64,000 nt of DNA from Sweltsa coloradensis. Its lineage: Eukaryota; Arthropoda; Insecta; Plecoptera; Chloroperlidae. Position 1 is the stretch's first letter. Every line of letters begins with the position of its first letter. Below are positions 11,241 through 22,578 of the stretch, one piece after another. The notes below the pieces were generated by a model. The model was not told the origin of the DNA. It ran no database searches and was given only the letters and a program-made list of their open reading frames with translations. The translations under genes and the position numbers were made by a program. The stretch covers positions 62,001 through 126,000 of the forward strand of contig JAMZAV010001828.1 of NCBI GenBank assembly GCA_024449915.1, written 5' to 3'.

Positions 11241-12239
11241 ATTGATACACATTTTTCGTTTAAAGAAGTACCTAATCTGACGAAATACGTGAGTACACGT
11301 CGTTGTACTAATCTTGTGAATTGTTAGAACTTGATATTAAAATAACACTGGTCTTTAATTTTGAAACTGATCTTTAGGCCACATCAATTAAACAAGATAT
11401 TTTGAAAAGTTGAAAAAATTATTAAATAGATTTTCTCGTTGACTCCGAAACGAGTCAAACGACTTCACACACACAACAGAACAGACTTAGCTGAAAGTTG
11501 AGAAAATGGAAACGTGTCTGTTCTTACAAGAGCTGTCTAAAAAGAAAACACGATAAAAAGTAAATTTTAATACCAAATAGCTGAACACAATCTGAAAATT
11601 ATTATTTAACTATTTTATTTTCGGGTACATCAAAACTTTCCTATACATATGCATAGCATTACTTTCCCGTTCGTCCGTCCGTCTGTGTGTGTGTGCGTGT
11701 GCGTGTGTATGTGTGGATGTGCGTGTGTATGTGTCAGCAGCGTCACTGTGAGACGCGTCTCACGATACACCCGACAACGACCTCCGACGGACAATGCGTA
11801 TGTTTGGGTGACATTGCCCTTCAGCGAAGATGATACATAATGTTTTTACTGACCCTTGAATTATGGTGGCGGGACGTTAGAGCAATACCTGCTCTAAAGG
11901 CGGGACTAGCTTTTTAATGAGTTTGTTAACTCAGCACCTCCAACAAATTATAACAATGCTGGATAAGATTTTATTAATCTTTTCTTCTTCGGCAATCTCT
12001 TGATTAAGTAGCTTCGCTCACTATTTTGGGTACTGCCATACTCATGCTTTTCATTAAATAACAGCCAGTTTGTCTCGTTGGTGATTCCCTTATTTATTTT
12101 TTAATGCTACTGGAACTTCCCTTGCATCCCATTGCAGTTCTCTAGCCTCTTTATTACCCTTTTCATCGACAGAACAGTGAAACCTACAGTACATTAATAA
12201 TACTGGAAAGTTATAGATTATTTTCTGATTCAAAGTATC
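11240..12239. other. unannotated stretch with a (TG)n microsatellite
   Basis: A TG/CG-rich simple repeat lies at about 11683-11735. The ORF over it is only repeat translation. No other structure is recognised. Confidence 0.5.
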
Positions 12240-12247
12240 ATATTATG

Positions 12248-12408
12248 GGTACTTGTTCATTATCGGGACCCACCGAAAATTAAGTTAGTGGGGGGCGCCG
12301 TGGGGTCCTAGCTGACCACGGCAACGCGCTTCATGCCACCCCCGCCACCCATCCCCCTGGCCCCCCACTAACCTACTTTTCGGGGGTTCCCGATAATGAA
12401 CAAGTACC
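12248..12408. mobile_element. 161-bp MITE with 8-bp target-site duplication
   Basis: The terminal inverted repeats start GGTACTTGTTCATTATCGGG and run about 45 bp with minor mismatches. They are flanked by ATATTATG at 12240-12247 and 12409-12416. An 8-bp duplication fits hAT or P-superfamily transposition. The GC-rich core (GGCGCCGTGG through CCCCGCCACC) could itself fold. No coding capacity. Confidence 0.85.
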
Positions 12409-12416
12409 ATATTATG

Positions 12417-15400
12417 CTATAATGTTCCAATCTATGATGGTCTGGAATTGAAACCTGTGTGAATGATGATGTTTGGCAACATGTCGTGGAAACCGTACAA
12501 CTCGTAGTCGTACGACGTCAATCGAGTAATGAGACAAACCTACGTCACGCAGTATTGTTGACCGAAACGTCGATAAGATAGATGGACAACAGGAATGGGA
12601 GGATTCATTATCAGGTCTTGACTATCCCAAGGTCTGCCTGTCTTTGTCTTACGGAGATCAGGGCCGGGGCGGCAAAATATTTGCGTTTGATGATTCCACG
12701 AATCCACAGCCAGGACAAAGGTGCATGGTTACTTGCATAACTAGGCAAGAAAGATGACGGTGCAATATTTCCACGATGGCTGTGTAAGTGTTGGTTGGCA
12801 AGAGTTGGCCAAACTTGCTAAGACCATCTATAGCAAACTTGGCTAACCTAACCTCAAACCATACCAAACAAAGCTGGCACAAAATGGCGCCGAAACACCA
12901 TGTCACGTGACCTTTCCCGATTGGTTGGATCCCTTGGCCGACAGCAGGCAACAACGTGCAGACGCTTAGGCCTACGTCACGTCATAAAAGAAAGACAGAA
13001 AGTCGTATAATTATTATGTTTTGAATGCTGGTCGACTAACTACCGAAACTGACTGATCTACATATCGTCAAAAACAAAACCCATCTCGATCTCGCATCTT
13101 TACGTGGTTTGACTTTTTGTTAGTTTAGTACTACAATGGCGTTCCCCACCTGGCTTGGCTGAGTCCGTAGTCTATGTACAACAGCACATGCCTGTCCTGT
13201 CCTGTCCCCCATTCTCCACACTGTTTCGAGATTTGTGTAGTGCAAAATAGCAGCTAACTCACATAAATTAAATTGTATCTGCCTTCCTGCCTATCTATGT
13301 GTATCTGTCTGATTATGCTAATTCGTATGTCGCACATGGCAGTAGTTTTGTACGCTTTTGTAGTTCTTTCAATGTGGTAATAAAAGAGAAGTTGTGATTT
13401 TGTTGGTGACGATGAGTGGCGAGATTTCATAAAATAACACTGCCGAGTATAATTATTGTGCATTGTGAATGATTTGGTCGATTAAATTTTGGATTATAAC
13501 TACCACCTCGGCTCATTTCTTTTATGAATTAACATTGTTGTTATGTTTTTTTAATTATGAAAACAGTTGTAACAAATTAAATTAGTTATTTTTTAACAAA
13601 GCTATTATAGATAAATTTAATATGACGTCAGCTTTTTTATTCAGATTGGATAAGGTTAGATTAGATTAGATTTTAAATAAGGAAGAAACAAGAGAATACG
13701 GTTTGGTGCCACTGTGACGAACACTTTATTATTGAGTATTCACATCATACAAAGGTAATATGCGCTTCGCACGGACGTGGTGATTGGGGCGCGCAAAGAG
13801 GGTTCTCTTTCTGTTTCGTCATCGAAACTATCGTCACTATTGACTCGTTGAAAATTGCCGTACTCCTCAAAGCGGATTTTAATACAGGCCTACATTACAA
13901 TGCAAGAGTCCAATTAAAAACGTACATATTTATCAGGGTTTCTCCTGCCATATTACCATATCGTAAAAAACAGTATTGTCAATGCTAAAAATAATTACTG
14001 CGATAGACATAAACATAATTCATTACAATGCCATCAAGTTGTCGAAACAATGTTGCCGGCGTTTTCCTTACAATACCTGCGTAGGCCCATCCTTGGCGAA
14101 ATGTATTGTGTAACCCCAATTGTGATTGTAATCTGTACGCTTAGGTGGGGTGATTAACATTGAACCTTCAGCACCACGCCTTGTCTTCTATGTTGCAACT
14201 TGCAACTTTATTTATACGTATTATATATATTCGGATTTCTGACGAAGATGCATGTGTTGCATTTCCGTTTCTCGCACACTCGTCATATACATTGCTCTTT
14301 GCTCATATTGTGTGCTGACGATGGCTGATTTGACAGCAATTATTAACAAAACAGACGTGTTTATTTGAATTTGTAAACCTAGAACATAATCTCTGGATAA
14401 TATACGATGCTATGCACAATTGCCAATACAACAAAATCACAAAATCAAATAAAACGCAAAGTGAATATTTTTTTACTATTATTGCCCTACCACCTGTATT
14501 TGTAATGAAAACTTGTTCTTTGTGAATTCTCCTCTTTTTTTAAGGGAGGGAAGCTGGATTCCTCCTCCCCCCCCCCCTCCACCACTATCAGCTTGTTATA
14601 GAAGAACATGTGTTTTGAGATATTTCGTGTAATTGCTAGATAAAAAAAATAAAGAAGTACATAACATAATATAAATTGCATTGATATTAAGATTGATTGA
14701 ACAAAGGGCGTATAGCAATAAGAGCACAGTAATCAAAAGGGTTAGCCTATATGTGCGTGTACATGCTTGCGTGCAGTGCAGGCACTTTCCTTTCTACCCT
14801 TCCTGAAAGCACCCCACTATCTTACGCTGCATGCAAATGAAACACAGGGGAACTCAGCTGGTGCTACTGCTAGCAATCTATACTAATATACGAGGAAGTC
14901 GAATGTTGGCAGTTGGTCTGCTATAACTACATTGCTAATTTGTAATAGTGTATCATTCGATAATAAATGATAATAAAGCACCAGATGGTGGCAAGGCCTT
15001 CGTCCACCGGCTGTGTGTGTCTTGGCATGGTTGACATAACGTGGCATGTTTTCAGTGTTAGACAATACATATAGCGAGAAAATTTTGCATCACCCTTTCA
15101 GACGTTGTTTGGAGTTGCGAGAAACAAATGTAATTTCTGCATGAGACAGATATTTAGACGAAAGAGCGCAGCGATTCGTGTCCTGATAGGGATTGAACAA
15201 GAGCTTCAAAGTGTCCCAGAATAAACTTCTGCATTCTGCACTAATAAAACCGGGTTTATCTAAGCTCCGAAATGAAACCGAAAAATGCTTCCCTCAAATA
15301 AGATTTCATTTAAAATATTTCTTTCGTCTGCTTGTTGGGAGTATTCTACTCAAAATAAACACATACATTATGATGTTTATAGTTTATGTTCGTAGAATTC

Positions 15401-15900
15401 TGAATTACTCGTTAATTTACAGGCCATTCCCCTTCCGAGTTCTGCCGTTATGTGCTATGACGTGATGTTATGTGCTGTGTTGTGTGCATTATTTTCGATG
15501 TTCTTGCTACGATGAGAAACGTTACACAAACTTATTTTGAGCCTACCCGTTACATATAAGAATCATTTTTATGAAATAGTTTTGGAACTCGATCAAGAAA
15601 CGAATCAAAATATCCTTTGCTGGCCAAGAAAATCGGACATTCGAGTCACCTTGATTGTATAATCTTCACCACGCACGTGTTACACAATTTAGTCTTGATG
15701 GTATCCACAATAAACCCAGAAATAGCTTCACCCACGCATCTTGGGCAATGTTTGGGCCCATCAGCTCAACCTAAAGATTACTTAACTATTGTCTATTTCC
15801 GAAGTCATTATCGCACTGAGTGACTAAGAGAGCTGAGCTGGATGTTATTTGATTCCAAGACGCACCCTCAACGAGGAAAATTCCATAGCACTATTACCGA
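12417..15900. other. unannotated stretch of about 3.5 kb
   Basis: No homologous protein or complete element is recognised. Short ORFs at 12658-12954 (-), 13254-13463 (-) and 15193-15465 (+) lack domains, codon bias or splice context. A C-rich run lies near 14568-14580. Confidence 0.4.
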
Positions 15901-15904
15901 TATT

Positions 15905-16445
15905 TTGAAAGTCAAAGGAAAATGGTTGAAAGTTGGTTGAATGAAAGAGGGAAAAAAGTTTTTTTTTATTTTACGGACATTAAATGCAAATTTTGGGTCA
16001 ATAAGAAAATTAAAGTTTCATGTGCAATACTTAATTTTGAACTATACTTTATTTGTATTGTTTAAACACACCTTTGTCTCCGGACTGAGTATAAGGGAAA
16101 CCAATTTTCTGAAATATATGTTCGATGTGCACGCGACTTTTTTGTCACACATGGTACACATAAGAGTTTTGAACCGGTGGACGAAAAAAATCGTACAGAA
16201 ACGTTACGTTGGAAAATAATTAACCCTTACTCAGTCCGGAGACAAAGGTGTGTTAAACTATTAAAAAATCATAGCCCAAAATTAAGTAATGCACCTAGAA
16301 CATTCAATTTCTTATTTACCCAAAATTGGCATATAATGGCCAAAAGGAAACTAATGTCTCGTAATTTTTTTTTTTTCATTTTTATTCAAGTTCCTCTTTC
16401 ATTCAACCAACTTTCAGCCTTTTCCTTTGTCTTTCAAGTTTCAAG
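15905..16445. mobile_element. foldback element of about 0.54 kb abutting the gypsy LTR
   Basis: Left words such as CTTTGTCTCCGGACTGAGTA (about 16073) are inverted as TACTCAGTCCGGAGACAAAG (about 16229). The outer words GAAAGTCAAAGGAAAA (about 15907) and TTTTCCTTTGTCTTTC (about 16420) also pair. The arms are about 250 bp and the spacer about 90 bp. Its right end lies about 65 bp from the LTR at 16512. Confidence 0.8.
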
Positions 16446-16511
16446 AATGCTCGTTTGATCCCCTTCACCGGTAATCATTGAGTTTTTCCTCAGCCAAAAT
16501 CCTCCTCCTCC

Positions 16512-17833
16512 TGTAACAGTCCATGAATCACTTTTCATCACAATCAACAGCAATTACCAGCCCACGCGCGCAAGCCACAGAGGCACACCTACCCAGACCA
16601 GTCTACCTTATCTCGCGCTCTCTCGCTTCTCATCCTCGCCATGAACCATCTCATATCAACTTCTCTGACCTTTGAACATGTAACTTGACTGTATTCTGTG
16701 TGTATTCTGTACTGTTTATTTTCATAGTCATACCATAATAATACTGTTATCTATATCTATAGTACCTAGTGAAGTCATCAATGCGGTTTTGCTGGTAAAG
16801 GGAGGACACTGTGAATGTATGCGAGTCACTGTTGGTCAGGCTGTTGTCTAGGGTGGATCTCCGTGTCGACTGCTGTATGCAGGATAGGCCATGTTATTTG
16901 ATTTTTAAAACATTGTTAGGGTTGAGCCTCTATCTGTGAGACCTGAAACTTTTTGGGAAGTGTGGAACTGTGTCGCGCGTGCGAATCCATACCCCTCGAC
17001 TAGAACGTTTGGACGTTGGAGTCTTTAATTAGTTTCGCAACCAAGTGGGACCTTGTGGAGACCCTGGACGATATGACAGTGCACCGTGTACCCATCGCTC
17101 CCGCGACCTCTTCCAGCCGGATCGAGATTGGTACCTTGGGCAACCGACTCGGTGAGGACTTCTGGTAACGTGTTTAATATTTACCGGACGAACTGTAAGT
17201 AACTCACTGTACAAACTTTCGTGAAGAACTTGTTCATACCCTCGCGTAGGCCGGCAAGTGAGCCCGATCTGTTGTGTACAAGAACTACTGAAGTTGTACG
17301 TGGTTATCCACGGCCCCGGCTTGAGAGTGCCGAATAACTTTGTGGAGTAATTTACCTGAACTGTGTTTGAGGGGCGTCTAATAAGTTTAAACTTAACCTA
17401 ACTGTATATTATTGTTATGTAATTAGGCTAACTTGGTACGTTGGTTTTCATATAGCCAAGCGTGATTATTCTACTTGTTTGGGCAGGCAGATGAGACCTT
17501 GTGAATCTTTTGATGTTTGAACTTGGAGATCTGTTTGTTCACGAGTTCTAACCTATTGTTATATATTTCTGGTTATTAATTGGTGGTATGCTTTATTATA
17601 TTAAATTTCTATGTATTTCACAAGCACATCTTGCTGGGTTGCCCCTCTGTTATCTTACTTCCGACCCCAGGCTTATATTTCTTTGTTTGATAACGCCTGC
17701 AGACGGGGACGAGTGACAAAACAAAGTGGCGCCCTATCTAATTATTAAGAGCAGTATTGACGATTGTAACCCCAACTCCCCACGCCCCACTCTACCACCC
17801 CATATACCTGAGCACCGGCATAAATGCGTCGCA
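16512..17833 (+). repeat. left LTR of Ty3/gypsy-type retrotransposon
   Basis: It begins TGTAACAGTCCATGAATC and is repeated from 22579. Similarity to the right copy continues to GCGTCGCA, which gives TG...CA ends and a length of about 1.32 kb. A TGGCGCC primer-binding-like motif lies inside the shared segment at 17727, about 105 bp before its end, so the exact LTR border is uncertain. The 5' flank is a CCT repeat and no target duplication was found. Confidence 0.8.
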
Positions 17834-17911
17834 ATAACTGACGTCCGAACGTGGGGCCTGATCTTCTTTTCTTTTGGATTATTAAGAAAATTGTCAATTG
17901 CATTTTTTCAC

Positions 17912-19194
17912 ATGGAGATAAATCGTCTAGCTAAGGATGAATTAGAATATGAACTTAACGTGAGAGGGATAACCGATATTTCTTCTGTGGAAGATATGCG
18001 AAAATGTTTGAGACGCGTATTGAAGTTAGAAAAAAACGGAACGGTAATGATTAGGCCGATATCGCCAGCAAACATTCAAACAGAATTAGGAATGATTGTT
18101 AATAAAATGACCGAAATAAAAACTTTGATTGAAACTTTTGCAGGAGCAAAACTAGACTCAGATTATCGTAAAATCGATACTAAGCTGTGTCACTTGTTAG
18201 GGAGGACAGAGCGTATACAGAGTGAGGAACCTGAAGTTATGAAGGAACGCTCACATATATTGAAGGAAATTTTGTGTGCTATGGAAGAATTAGAAGAGCA
18301 AAGTACCCCGATGTTGCCAGTTCCCGACAATAGAGAGGACGAAGTCACTGATAAGGCCTACCGACCAGGCTTAAATTTAGGTCCACTGCCTTTACCCACT
18401 GACAATGATTCGGACGACCCTACTGATAAACTGGTCAATCAATTTAATTCCCTGTTGCGCGACCAAACCTCTGTAGGGACTAAAGAAAAGTTTATGAACC
18501 CAGTAATTGAGAGAGCAAATAATAGTATTCAACATGTGCATAGAACACAAGTACCTGTTTCACAGTGGAATATTAAATTCACAGGAGATGGTCAAGGACT
18601 TAGTGTAAATGCGTTCATAGAGAGAGTAGAAGACCTATGCGATGCGAGACATGTACCCAGAGAAGACCAGTGGTTATCTGCCATTGATCTTTTCAAGGTT
18701 CTGCACTCATATGGTTCAGAGCAATAAGGAATAGGGTCCATTCTTGGCGTGAACTCATCACCTTACTTAGAGATGAATTCTTACCCTTTGATTATGAAGA
18801 GGACTTGTTAAATGAGATTAAATCCCGCACTCAAGGAGAGGAGGAACGCTTTGGTATTTATGTTGCCACGATGGAGAACTTATTCCGTCGCCTACCGACA
18901 CCGATGCCAGAGAGGGAGAAGTTGCGATTGCTGATAAGAAATATTGCTCCTTTCTACAGCGACCGTTTAAGTTTACAGGACATTTCGTCGGTGGACGAAC
19001 TTCTGCGCCTAGGACGTAAGCTAGAACAAAGCCGCTGGCGAATGGACCGTTTTCGACCTCCGACAGCTAATCGTTACCTCCTAGAACCGGACTTGGCTTA
19101 CAAGGGGAACCGTCCCAGGAAATACAACACTCATGTTGACAGCGCCGCACCTATTCCCGTCGACAATGGTACCGAATTCCAGGGAACGAGGTAA
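17912..19194 (+). pseudogene. gag-like ORF, frameshifted
   Basis: The likely start is the ATG at 17912 (MEINRLAKDELEYEL). The N-terminal segment reads to a stop at 18727. The capsid-like continuation is in another frame from about 18730 (18805-19194; features such as GEEERFGIYVATMENLF and MPEREKLRLLIRNI), so one indel near 18720 breaks the gene. It corresponds to Ty3/gypsy Gag, the RNA-packaging capsid protein. The leucine-rich, charged, helical character fits, though capsid homology is inferred mainly from position before the zinc knuckles and protease. Confidence 0.75.
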
Positions 19195-19199
19195 CTGGT

Positions 19200-19365
19200 T
19201 TGAGTTCTTTGTGTTGGAATTGTGCTAAGAAGGACATTCCTTCCGTTCCTGCCCTAAACCGCGAGGCGGACGTTTTTGCTATGGATGCGGGAATCCTAAT
19301 GTTGTTAGGTATAGATGTGTGAGATGTAACAAACCGGGAAACGAAATGGGAGGACATCAATGATG
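19200..19365 (+). pseudogene. zinc-knuckle (nucleocapsid) region, frameshifted
   Basis: Cys-rich codons read CWNCAKK, then in the adjacent frame FRSCPKPRGGRFCYGCG and RCVRCNKPGN. This is the spacing of two CCHC-type zinc knuckles with a single-base disruption between them. Zinc knuckles bind retroelement RNA. The stop at 19192-19194 separates it from the capsid ORF. Confidence 0.7.
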
Positions 19366-19412
19366 CGGGGTAGATGCCCTCTTGAACGACCTCGCAGGAG
19401 TGGAAAAATTGG

Positions 19413-19850
19413 TTGGAAATTGTTCAGAAAAACGCAAACAAGACCCGTCTTGATTATATTTTATCCAAGATACCTGGTCGTGACGACAGAGCCTACCTTA
19501 CTGTTCAAATCTATGGCATTAAGATGAAGGGATTACTGGATTCAGGTGCCAACAGAACGATTTTAGGGAAGCAGGGCTGGGACATATTATCAAAACTTCG
19601 ACTACCTACAAGTAAGAGTACCCTAGGAGTTAGTGTTGCCAATGGAAGGACAAGCCCAGTAGATTTCATTGTTGACGTTCCCTTCACGCTTGAAGGACAT
19701 GTATGCTTACTACCTGTTCTGGTAGTGTTAGAAGTCACCACCCCGCTGATTCTCGGAATCGATTTTTGGCGCCAAATGAACATTATTCCCGATATCACCT
19801 CGAATACCTGGACTTTTGCCAACAGTGAAAACCGTACCATATGGTGCTGA
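19413..19850 (+). CDS. retrotransposon aspartic protease domain
   Basis: The catalytic motif is LLDSGANRTILG (Asp43 of this ORF), followed about 70 residues later by the hydrophobic-Gly motif PLILGIDFW. Both are typical of Ty3/gypsy retropepsin, which cleaves the Gag-Pol polyprotein as a dimer. It ends at a stop at 19850 and overlaps the RT ORF (19816 onward) in another frame. Either a frameshift signal or a decay mutation joins them. The start is arbitrary because the domain is part of Pol. Confidence 0.85.
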   Translation: MEIVQKNANKTRLDYILSKIPGRDDRAYLTVQIYGIKMKGLLDSGANRTILGKQGWDILSKLRLPTSKSTLGVSVANGRTSPVDFIVDVPFTLEGHVCLLPVLVVLEVTTPLILGIDFWRQMNIIPDITSNTWTFANSENRTIWC

Positions 19851-20700
19851 AGCTGAACCGGTTGCTTTTGGGCTACTAACAAAAGATAACGAAGCTGCTC
19901 TTAATGCATTCAGGAAAGAATATGTTGAACCAATCGGAAATTCTCTTGGTTGCACTAATTTAGTAGAACATCGGATTGACACAGGAAGTGCAGTACCTAT
20001 AAAACAACGTTACTATCCCGTGTCCCCAATAGTGCTGAAGACAATTCATGAAGAAGTTGACGAGATGCTCCGTTTAGGAGTAATTGAAAAGTCTAGTAGT
20101 CCGTGGTCTTCTCCGATTTTATTGGTCAAGAAGAAGGATGGTGGGCACCGTTTTGTCGTTGATTTTAGGAAACTTAACGAAGTGACTGTAAGAGACGCGT
20201 ATCCTCTTCCATACGTGAATAGTATCTTGGACAGACTACGAGGAGCCAAATACCTATCCACATTGGATTTAAAAAGTGCTTACTGGCAGGTACCCCTGGA
20301 GAAATCTTCTAGAGAAAAGACAGCTTTTACCATTCCGGGTAAAGGTTTGTTCCATTTCTTACGCCTACCTTTTGGTCTACACAATAGCCCTGCGACCTGG
20401 CAGCGACTAGTCGACAGTATAGTAGGAACCGACCTGGAACCCTACGTTTTCATCTATTTGGATGATTTCATTATTATAACATCTACTTTTGAGGAACACT
20501 TGCGCGTGCTCAAGGAAATCTTGTTGCGTTTGCGGTACGCAGGCCTAACCGTAAATACGGATAAATGCAAATTCTGTCTTGATGAACTTAAGTACCTAGG
20601 ATATGTGGTAAATCAATCGGGTCTACATGTCGACCCCGAAAAGGTAGAATGCATAGTAAATTATCCTGCTCCTACCAATATAAAGGCTGTGAAACGATTT
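19816..20700 (+). pseudogene. reverse transcriptase domain of gypsy Pol
   Basis: RT blocks are clear and in order: VEHRIDTGSAVPIKQRYYPVS, SSPWSSPILLVKKKDGGHRF, VVDFRKLNEVT, LDLKSAYWQVPL, TAFTIPGKGLFHFLRLPFGL, and the catalytic YLDD at 20455-20466. It converts element RNA to cDNA. The RT frame runs on to 20880, but after KAVKRFVGN at about 20700 the homologous reading continues in another frame (20699-21175), so an indel near 20705 separates RT from the connection/RNase H region. Confidence 0.9.
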
Positions 20701-21175
20701 GTGGGGAATGACGTCATGGTACCGTCGTTTTATTCCAAACTACGCCATTACGATGTCACCGTTACATGCACTGACAAAGAAGAATGTAACATGGGAGTGG
20801 ACCTCCGAAGCAGAGGCTGCCTTTTGTTCTGTCAAAGAATTACTTGTTTCAGCCCCAATCCTCACTTGTCCAGATTTTAATCTGCCATTTATCGTACAGG
20901 CTGACGCATCCTCCTACGGTATTGGCAGTGTATTATCTCAGCAATTCGAAGAGGGAGAAAAGGTTATTGCCTATTACAGTCGTTCTCTCACTAAAGCAGA
21001 AAGAAACTTCACGGTCACAGAGAAAGAGTGCCTGGCGGTAATATGGTCTATAGAGAAGATGCGTCCCTATTTAGAAGGAAGTACTTTCACGGTAATAACC
21101 GACCACCATTCCCTTTTATGGCTACAAAGCCAACGAGACCCCACAAGAAAGTTGGCTCGATGGGCCATTAGATAG
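20699..21175 (+). pseudogene. RT connection and RNase H domain of gypsy Pol
   Basis: WYRRFIPNYAITMSPLHAL is the RT connection block. FIVQADASSYGIGSVLSQ gives the first RNase H Asp, TVTEKECLAVIWSIEKMRPY the Glu, and FTVITDHHSLLWLQ the second Asp. RNase H degrades template RNA during reverse transcription. The frame closes at a TAG (21173-21175). The following segment needs another shift to reach the integrase. Confidence 0.9.
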
Positions 21176-21224
21176 CAGCAATATCACTTTAAGATAGTTC
21201 ACCGAAAAGGAACCGAAACATGTT

Positions 21225-22221
21225 GTGCCAGATGCCCTGTCACGAGCAGTGGCTCCTGCACCAGAGGAAATTGACCTAATCACTGTCTCTGAAAAAAGCC
21301 GAGATAAGTGGTACTCTGGGATGCTGTATCAAGTAAAGAAAAACCCTCAGAAGTATCCCTCCTGGAGAGTAGAGCGATTTCAACTCTACAAACTACTGGA
21401 CAATCGTCGAGAATGTCACGAAGAGAGTACGTGGAGAATAGTTGTTCCAAAGGATAAACGAAAAGAGATATTAAAAGAATGCCATGATGCCGCCACTGCA
21501 GGCCATCTAGGAAGCTTTAAGACTTGGAAGCGAGCATCCCAAACGTACTATTGGCCCAAAATGAGACCCGATATCAACAAATACGTACGTAAGTGTCAAA
21601 CCTGTGCGCAGTATAAGGTTGAACAGAAAAAACCCGGTGGTCTTATGGGGAAGGAGATTGAGATTGACAAGCCTTGGCAAATGATTTCGACAGATCTGAT
21701 GGGGCCCTTCCCAAGATCGACCAAACAAAATCGCTATCTGTTAGTTGTGTCCGACTATTTTACGAAGTTCTCCTTGATGTTTCCCTTACGTCAAGCAACA
21801 GCGAAATCGGTAGTAAAAACACCTTGAAGAAGACGTAATCCTCATGTATGGAGCACCACAACTAGTCCGATGCGACAACGGAACACAGTATATTAGTAAG
21901 GAGTTTCAAGAACTCCTAAAGAAGTATGAATCAAGAGCCATCTACAACCCACACTATCACCCGCAAGTAAACCCCACCGAGAGAGTGAATCGAGTGATGA
22001 AAACCATGATAGCCAGTTATGTGAATGCTAACCATCGCCACTGGGATAAACATTTGCACGAGCTAGGTTTTGCTTTAAGATCCGCCAACCATGAAGTGAC
22101 TGGCTTCACGCCAAATTTCCTGAATTTTGGCCGAGAAGTACAACTTTCTGGAAGACATTTTGGGGAGGTCGACCCAAGACTAGAAACTGACTTTTGGTTC
22201 CAGAGATCAGGTAACCAATAA
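21225..22221 (+). pseudogene. integrase of gypsy Pol, split by an indel near 21830
   Basis: The first part (21225-21827) has the HHCC zinc domain (HDAATAGHLG ... KCQTCAQYK) and the first catalytic Asp in STDLMGPF. The second part (21844-22221), in another frame, has the second Asp in RCDNGTQY and the Glu in NPTERVNRVMK, completing D,D(35)E. Integrase inserts element cDNA into the genome. The frame break near 21830 and a stop at 22221 disable it. Confidence 0.9.
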
Positions 22222-22222
22222 G

Positions 22223-22546
22223 TTGAAGACCCTCGGAAGCGTTTACCAAGATGTTACGGCTCGACTGAAGAGAGCCTATGAGACAAATAAAAAGGTTTAC
22301 AACCTACGTCGAAGGCCGGTAGAATTCGCAGAAGGAGAGAAAGTTTGGCGTAAAAATTTTGCTCAATCCGACGCAGCCAACTTTTACACCAGCAAACTTG
22401 CCCCAAAATATGTAGGACCCTTCACTGTACGTAAGAAGATATCACCGTTGGTGTATGACTTAGAAAATGAGAGAGGAAAGTCCATAGGCCGATGGCACAT
22501 AAAAGATTTGAAAAATTTTAATGACGCTGAAGAAGACTTTGATTAG
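22223..22546 (+). pseudogene. integrase C-terminal region of gypsy Pol
   Basis: KRAYETNKKVYNLRRRPVEF followed by GEKVWRKN and LAPKYVGPFTVRKKISPLVY matches the chromo-like/GPY C-terminal domain of gypsy integrases (GPF variant). It ends at a stop 33 bp before the right LTR. It lies out of frame with the catalytic core by a stop at 22219-22221. Confidence 0.85.
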
Positions 22547-22562
22547 ACAGGGTCTAATCATC

Positions 22563-22578
22563 CGAAGGAAGGAGGGAG
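22563..22578 (+). other. polypurine tract
   Basis: A purine-rich run (GAAGGAAGGAGGGAG) directly abuts the TG of the right LTR. This is the expected plus-strand primer for LTR retroelement replication. Confidence 0.8.

Noticed and set aside
12658..12954. 98-residue minus-strand ORF
   Set aside because: No recognisable domain, no splice context and composition like surrounding non-coding DNA.
15193..15465. 90-residue plus-strand ORF
   Set aside because: Chance AT-rich ORF, no family resemblance.
17029..17214. 61-residue minus ORF repeated at 23098-23283
   Set aside because: It is the same LTR sequence read twice, not a conserved gene.
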